From Nocardiopsis algeriensis (GTDB taxonomy: Bacteria; Actinomycetota; Actinomycetes; Streptosporangiales; Streptosporangiaceae), in the NCBI RefSeq assembly GCF_014203695.1, contig NZ_JACHJO010000001.1, forward strand, positions 124,001-188,000: a stretch of 64,000 nucleotides of DNA, read 5' to 3'. Of the stretch, positions 63,682-64,000 are shown piece after piece. Position 1 is the first letter of the stretch. Every line of letters starts with the position of its first letter. The position numbers and the translations under genes are program-made. Under the pieces are notes generated by a model, which saw nothing but the letters and a program-made list of their open reading frames with translations, searched no databases and was not told where the DNA came from.

Positions 63682-64000
63682 TCATTCCCCGGGGGTGAGG
63701 ACCTGCTGCACGAGCGCGCCGTAGCGGGTCACGAGTTCGGACCGGTCGGCGGCGAGCAGCCGTTCGTCGCCGGCCACCCACAGCGAGTACAGCAGCCCCG
63801 CGACCAGTGCCCCGGCCATCCGGGCCCGCGTCTCGGCGTCGGGGCCGGTCAGGCGGGCGCGCAGCGGTTCGACGAACGCCTTCTCGTGGGTCTCCTTGAG
63901 CCGGGCGGCGATCCGGGGCTCGCCGCTGCCGCGCACCAGGGCCAGGAAGATCTCCCGCGAGGGCTCGTCCCCGTCGAGGAGGACCTCGACGAACCTCTCC
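63682..64000 (-). CDS. TetR family regulator, C-terminal part (runs off the right edge)
   Basis: About 105 C-terminal residues are present; the HTH lies beyond the window. The visible part (FVEVLLDGDEPSREIFLALVR, PLRARLTGPDAETRARMAGALVAGLLYSLWVAGDE, VTRYGALVQQVL) has the helical pattern of a TetR_C ligand domain, with the typical R-A-M-A-G-A-L-V-x-G-L motif. Convergent with the SDR gene, which it probably regulates. Confidence 0.85.
   Translation of the reverse strand, partial: ERFVEVLLDGDEPSREIFLALVRGSGEPRIAARLKETHEKAFVEPLRARLTGPDAETRARMAGALVAGLLYSLWVAGDERLLAADRSELVTRYGALVQQVLTPGE

Overview
The window is very GC-rich DNA (roughly 72-74 % by eye) with GTG starts, dense gene packing and actinobacterial signature families: XPB helicase with its helicase-associated partner, DUF3027, DUF3263, DUF2530, Scr1-type HTH with DUF397, IdeR-type iron box, and two CIRCE boxes at groEL. 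A GH6-CBM2 cellulase under a CebR/CelR-type operator, and the overall gene mix, point to Nocardiopsaceae, most likely Nocardiopsis. This is inference from gene content, not a database match. About 60 genes are called, including one gene fragment at each window edge and one HNH endonuclease remnant. No rRNA, tRNA, CRISPR array or complete insertion sequence was recognised.

Layout. 1-12.2 kb: conserved housekeeping genes (BKACE-type enzyme, MFS exporter/ThpR/32-aa membrane peptide operon, NCS2 purine permease, DUF2530, a methyltransferase, MOSC protein, a large sacsin-like GHKL ATPase with DUF3027, an extended cold-shock protein). 12.7-19.2 kb: HAAS-type membrane protein, helicase-associated protein, three small membrane proteins and the XPB helicase. 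19.2-27.3 kb: R2-like ligand-binding oxidase, secreted GH6 cellulase, NUDIX, CPBP protease, and a two-gene ABC exporter whose ATPase motifs are split between the partners. 27.3-31 kb: GroEL under two CIRCE boxes, then a SAM-I riboswitch controlling a threonine-synthase homologue and a ThiS/MoaD-like sulfur carrier; I read this as a thiocarboxylate-dependent homocysteine/methionine module (MetM/MetO type). 31.4-39.2 kb: trehalose synthesis (otsA, otsB) around GrpB, a protease-dead subtilase with a membrane anchor, DUF3263, a serine hydrolase, ArgJ and an orphan HicB.

39.2-46.7 kb is a complete polyol phosphotransferase locus: EI, a zinc dehydrogenase, mannitol-type IIA, IIB and IIC, a DeoR regulator, and divergently a PfkB-family 1-phosphofructokinase with HPr. 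46.7-50.6 kb holds an SDR and a siderophore module: MarR and Fes-like esterase divergent from a FepB-like lipoprotein whose apparently leaderless promoter overlaps an iron box. 50.6-55.2 kb has a penicillin-acylase-family enzyme, an SDR and an unknown protein. 55.2-58.9 kb is an accessory patch with the HNH remnant, a small anchored protein, an HATPase anti-sigma-like protein, the Scr1 HTH regulator and a duplicated DUF397 protein. 58.9-64 kb has an MFS transporter, an ABC exporter, an SDR with an N-terminal extension and the end of a TetR regulator.

Two inverted copies (about 92 % identical, about 182 bp, with terminal inverted repeats) of a short repeat sit at 20.6 and 42.2 kb. Each begins exactly at the last base of the TAG stop codon of the gene upstream of it.
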